DNA of 8,223 bases from contig VGML01000091.1 of assembly GCA_016866415.1 (NCBI GenBank), positions 1 through 8,223 on the forward strand, written 5' to 3'. The number at the start of each line of letters is the position of its first letter. The first letter of the stretch is position 1. Below are positions 6,580 to 8,223 of the stretch, piece after piece. The DNA comes from Bacteroidota bacterium. Its GTDB lineage: Bacteria; Bacteroidota; Bacteroidia; Flavobacteriales_D; Crocinitomicaceae. The notes under the pieces were generated by a model that was not told the origin of the DNA, made no database searches, and was given only the letters and a program-made list of their open reading frames with translations. The translations under genes were made by a program, and so were the position numbers.

Positions 6580-7150
6580 GGGCTCGGACGCCGAATTGAT
6601 TGTTATTCCAAACTTTAATTGCCTTGTTGTTTTCAGATAAAATAAAACACGGAAAAGTCCCCAACACTAATTGTGAAATTTCGACAACATCTAGTCGTTG
6701 GCAAACTTGGTAATCTGAAGAGATTTTTGAAAGAATCCCCGTTTTTGGTGGTAAGGAATCGGAAGTAACGACCCAATAATTGATGGTCATTTTCGGATTT
6801 CTTGATTTTATTTTATCGATTAAAGGAATCGCTTGATGGCAATAAGGGCAATCGGGTAAAACAACAACTGTCAACGCTTTTTGAGTTGGAAATTTAATTT
6901 TACTGTTCGGTATGACGCCCAAATTTGAAAAGTCGCCTTCGTAAATGGGGTAAAAAGCAAAATAGACTGAAAAAGGAAGTAAAAGGACGAAAAGTGAAAT
7001 TGCCCATTTAATCCAGTTTTTGTTAAATCGAATCTTTTTTATTAGAAAAACCAGAATTAATCCTAATAAAATAGAAAGAAAGTAGGGCAATGCTTTCGAC
7101 GAAGACCAACTTAAGCCAATATCTAGGAAATGCGTTTCAATCCAATTCAT
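6536..7150 (-). CDS. Membrane-anchored thioredoxin-like protein with CPYC motif
   Basis: 204 residues. Two hydrophobic segments (about 21-38 and 48-66), separated by a basic loop, anchor the N-terminus. A thioredoxin-like domain follows, with the first strand ALTVVVLP (92-99), the redox motif CPYC (101-104) at the head of a helix, and the cis-proline segment GTFPCF (164-169). This arrangement is known for DsbA/DsbG-like and thioredoxin-like oxidoreductases. The two segments would place the domain on the same side as the N-terminus, and which side that is cannot be decided from sequence alone. An extra Cys168 follows the cis-proline. The ATG lies directly against the T-tract of the upstream terminator, leaving no room for a ribosome binding site. 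It still seems the right start, since both membrane segments depend on it and the next Met is residue 121. The 3' end overlaps the open frame of the Smr remnant. Confidence 0.8.
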   Translation of the reverse strand: MNWIETHFLDIGLSWSSSKALPYFLSILLGLILVFLIKKIRFNKNWIKWAISLFVLLLPFSVYFAFYPIYEGDFSNLGVIPNSKIKFPTQKALTVVVLPDCPYCHQAIPLIDKIKSRNPKMTINYWVVTSDSLPPKTGILSKISSDYQVCQRLDVVEISQLVLGTFPCFILSENNKAIKVWNNNQFGVRALDEMEGFFTRSLYY

Positions 7151-7173
7151 AAAAAAAGGGACCGAAGTCCCTT
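7151..7173 (-). terminator. Intrinsic terminator with cUUCGg tetraloop, after the lipoprotein gene
   Basis: On the minus strand AAGGGAC pairs with GTCCCTT (7 bp) around a TTCG loop closed by a C-G pair, and a run of seven T follows (counting from within the stem). It begins 12 bp after the lipoprotein stop. The T-run ends immediately before the ATG of the thioredoxin-like gene at 7148-7150, so the terminator occupies the whole leader of that gene. Confidence 0.85.
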
Positions 7174-7185
7174 AAAATCAGTGAG

Positions 7186-7389
7186 TTATTGAAGTTCGCA
7201 ATCAACAGTTACTCCTAATGCGCTTGCATCTCCGCTGTCACAATCTGCTTTCGCGTCAGATTTTGTTTTATCAGAAATTGTTCTGGATTCAGATCCTCCG
7301 ATGGATGAAGTACATTTACACGTCCAATCTTTTTTACATGAAGCCAACGTAAGTAACGTTAAGCCGCTTAACAGAATTATTTTTTTCAT
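7186..7389 (-). CDS. Small four-cysteine lipoprotein
   Basis: 67 residues. The N-terminus MKKIILLSGLTLLTLASC is a lipoprotein signal peptide with lipobox LASC, so Cys18 would be lipidated after cleavage by signal peptidase II. The mature 50-residue peptide carries four further cysteines (24, 26, 50 and 64), with WTCKC near the front and VDCELQ at the end, and a DKTKSDAKADCDSGD segment between. Similar tiny CKKDWTCxC lipoproteins are frequent in Bacteroidota, but I know of no function. Two disulfides are plausible. The gene has its own promoter element 20 bp upstream and a strong terminator, so it is probably expressed as a monocistronic message with read-through to the thioredoxin-like gene. 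Confidence 0.85.
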   Translation of the reverse strand: MKKIILLSGLTLLTLASCKKDWTCKCTSSIGGSESRTISDKTKSDAKADCDSGDASALGVTVDCELQ

Positions 7390-7409
7390 TGATTTAAATT
7401 TTTAGTTTT

Positions 7410-7417
7410 CAAATATA
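7410..7417 (-). promoter_or_regulatory. Bacteroidota-type -7 promoter element for the lipoprotein gene
   Basis: The minus strand reads TATATTTG, a full match to the TAnnTTTG -7 consensus of Bacteroidota sigma-A promoters. Twenty bases separate it from the ATG, which gives a short leader of about 14 bases. No good -33 TTTG box is visible at the usual distance upstream; that stretch is A-rich instead. Confidence 0.5.
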
Positions 7418-7455
7418 GTTTATTTTTTGGATTTAGGGATTTTGTTGATGTTTGG

Positions 7456-7579
7456 GAATTAGGACAAATGACTTTAGGATGAATGACTTTAGGAGAGAAT
7501 GATAAATGATTTGATGAGAGAATGACAAATGACTTTAGGACAATAAGACTTTTAGACAATAAGATTCGGGATTTTAAGA
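7456..7579 (+). repeat. Phased GA repeat: alternating GACAAAT and GACTTTAG units
   Basis: A GA dinucleotide recurs every 7 or 8 bases for about 17 units across this stretch. The clearest units alternate between a GACAAAT/GACAATAA form and a GACTTTAG/GACTTTTA form, giving a composite period of 15-16 bp. One 15-mer, GACAAAT GACTTTAG, occurs at 7463 and again at 7524. An open plus-strand frame through it is a by-product of the repeat and is not called a gene. Confidence 0.75.
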
Positions 7580-7631
7580 AGTTGGAATATTCGCTGTATC
7601 AAATTAAAAATTCCATACTATACGTTTTGAA

Positions 7632-7687
7632 TTCTCAATGTTCAATTTTCACTTTCAGTTCTCCACTCTTAACTTTTCACTCAAAAC
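7632..7687 (-). repeat. Degenerate 7-bp array (GTGAAAA-type) ending at the miaE stop codon
   Basis: Cut every seven bases from 7632, the plus strand gives eight units such as TTCTCAA, TGTTCAA, TTTTCAC, TCTCCAC, TCTTAAC and again TTTTCAC (exact at 7646 and 7674). On the minus strand this is a GTGAAAA-like heptad series starting within the miaE stop codon, much as the GAGGGTT series starts in the stop of the T9SS gene. Confidence 0.6.
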
Positions 7688-8223
7688 TACCCATGCATCG
7701 TCTCTGATTTTCCGTAATTTTCCATCAGGCTAGCTTCGAATTCAAGGAATTCCTGCCAACATTTATCAACCTTAATTCCGTTGGCATATTTGCGAGCAAA
7801 GCCCAAAAATGTTGTATAATGCCTCGCTTCACTTTCCATTAAAGATCGGTAGAATGATTTGAGGTCTTCATCTTTCAATTCTTCGGATAAAATTTTAAAT
7901 CGTTCACAACTTCGGGCTTCAATCATCGCTGCGAAAAGCATTTTGTTTACAAACATTCCTTCAGTTGTACTATTGGTTTTATTGCGCCGCAGATATTCAC
8001 TGAGGTCATTAACATAAGGATCTTTGCGTTCAAATCCTAGTTTTAAACCACGTTCCAAAAGTTTATCGTGAACCAAATCAAAGTGTTCCATTTCCTCTTG
8101 ACAGATGGCGGTCATCGCTTGAACTAGGTCCGTGTAATGCGGATATTGAACAATTATTGAAATGGCATTGCTTGCCGCTTTTTGCTCGCAAAATGCATGA
8201 TCAACTAAAATCTCTTCAATGTT
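7687..8223 (-). CDS. miaE: tRNA-(ms2io6A37) hydroxylase MiaE-like protein, 5' partial
   Basis: 178 residues are visible and the frame is open to the right edge. Compared with the family about 15-20 N-terminal residues are missing, so the internal ATG at 8115 is not the start. MiaE is a ferritin-like non-haem diiron oxygenase that hydroxylates the isopentenyl group of 2-methylthio-N6-isopentenyladenosine at tRNA position 37. The expected six iron ligands are all visible, numbering from the edge: Glu13 (FCEQKAA), Glu44 and His47 (EEMEH), Glu102 (IEARSCE), and Glu132 and His135 (SEARH). Conserved phrases EQKAASNAIS, GLKLGFERKDPYVNDL and MLFAAMIEARSCERF support the call. It ends in a TAG overlapped by a heptad repeat. 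No terminator is evident beyond it. Confidence 0.9.
   Translation of the reverse strand, partial: NIEEILVDHAFCEQKAASNAISIIVQYPHYTDLVQAMTAICQEEMEHFDLVHDKLLERGLKLGFERKDPYVNDLSEYLRRNKTNSTTEGMFVNKMLFAAMIEARSCERFKILSEELKDEDLKSFYRSLMESEARHYTTFLGFARKYANGIKVDKCWQEFLEFEASLMENYGKSETMHG

Noticed and set aside
7522..7707. Plus-strand 61-codon frame between the lipoprotein and miaE genes
   Set aside because: It runs through two short-period repeats and into the miaE 3' end; its sequence follows the repeat pattern.

Overview
The window looks like chromosome of a Bacteroidota bacterium, most likely in Flavobacteriales (a Fluviicola/Crocinitomicaceae-like genome would fit, but that is inference). The signs are a type IX secretion (T9SS) sorting domain, secreted proteins carrying the 'GNVGIGTTSP' repeat and a peptidase S74 tail, a small lipoprotein with a Bacteroidota-style lipobox, a TAnnTTTG-type promoter -7 element, few Shine-Dalgarno sequences and AT-rich DNA. 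There are no phage structural, integrase or replication genes, so the tail-fibre-like proteins are read as cellular surface proteins.

Left part, plus strand (2-6098). Two tandem paralogous genes encode long fibrous proteins. The first is open at the left edge, the second is complete at 907 aa, and they are 11 bp apart. Each has collagen-like Gly-X-Y stretches, GNVGIGTTSP repeats, a C-terminal self-cleaving S74-type chaperone domain with an inserted beta-rich segment, and a terminal coiled coil. About 100 bp later come an OmpH/Skp-like periplasmic chaperone gene and, 6 bp after it, a 499-aa T9SS cargo protein. Together these form a surface-protein locus: fibres, a holdase-type chaperone and a secreted adhesin-like protein.

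Middle (6097-6363). This non-coding stretch is built of degenerate 7-bp repeats (GAGGGTT type, then GCGGATT type). The first type is broken up by three inverted repeats, two of which are near-identical copies of TCCCGATAGCTATCGGGA.

Right part, minus strand (6364-8223). Read in the direction of transcription, this holds the partial miaE gene (tRNA hydroxylase, 5' end off the window), about 300 bp of non-coding DNA with two more short-period repeat arrays, a small four-cysteine lipoprotein with its own promoter element, a terminator with a UUCG loop, a membrane-anchored thioredoxin-like protein whose ATG touches the terminator T-tract, and a short fragment resembling the C-terminal half of an Smr domain (probable MutS2-type remnant).

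The observations most worth following are the heptad repeat/palindrome mosaic, the phased GA array at 7456-7579, the Smr remnant fused out of frame to the thioredoxin-like gene, the terminator abutting a start codon, and the pairing of S74 fibres with a linked Skp-like chaperone. I found no CRISPR array, insertion sequence, tRNA or rRNA gene, and no convincing complete new system.
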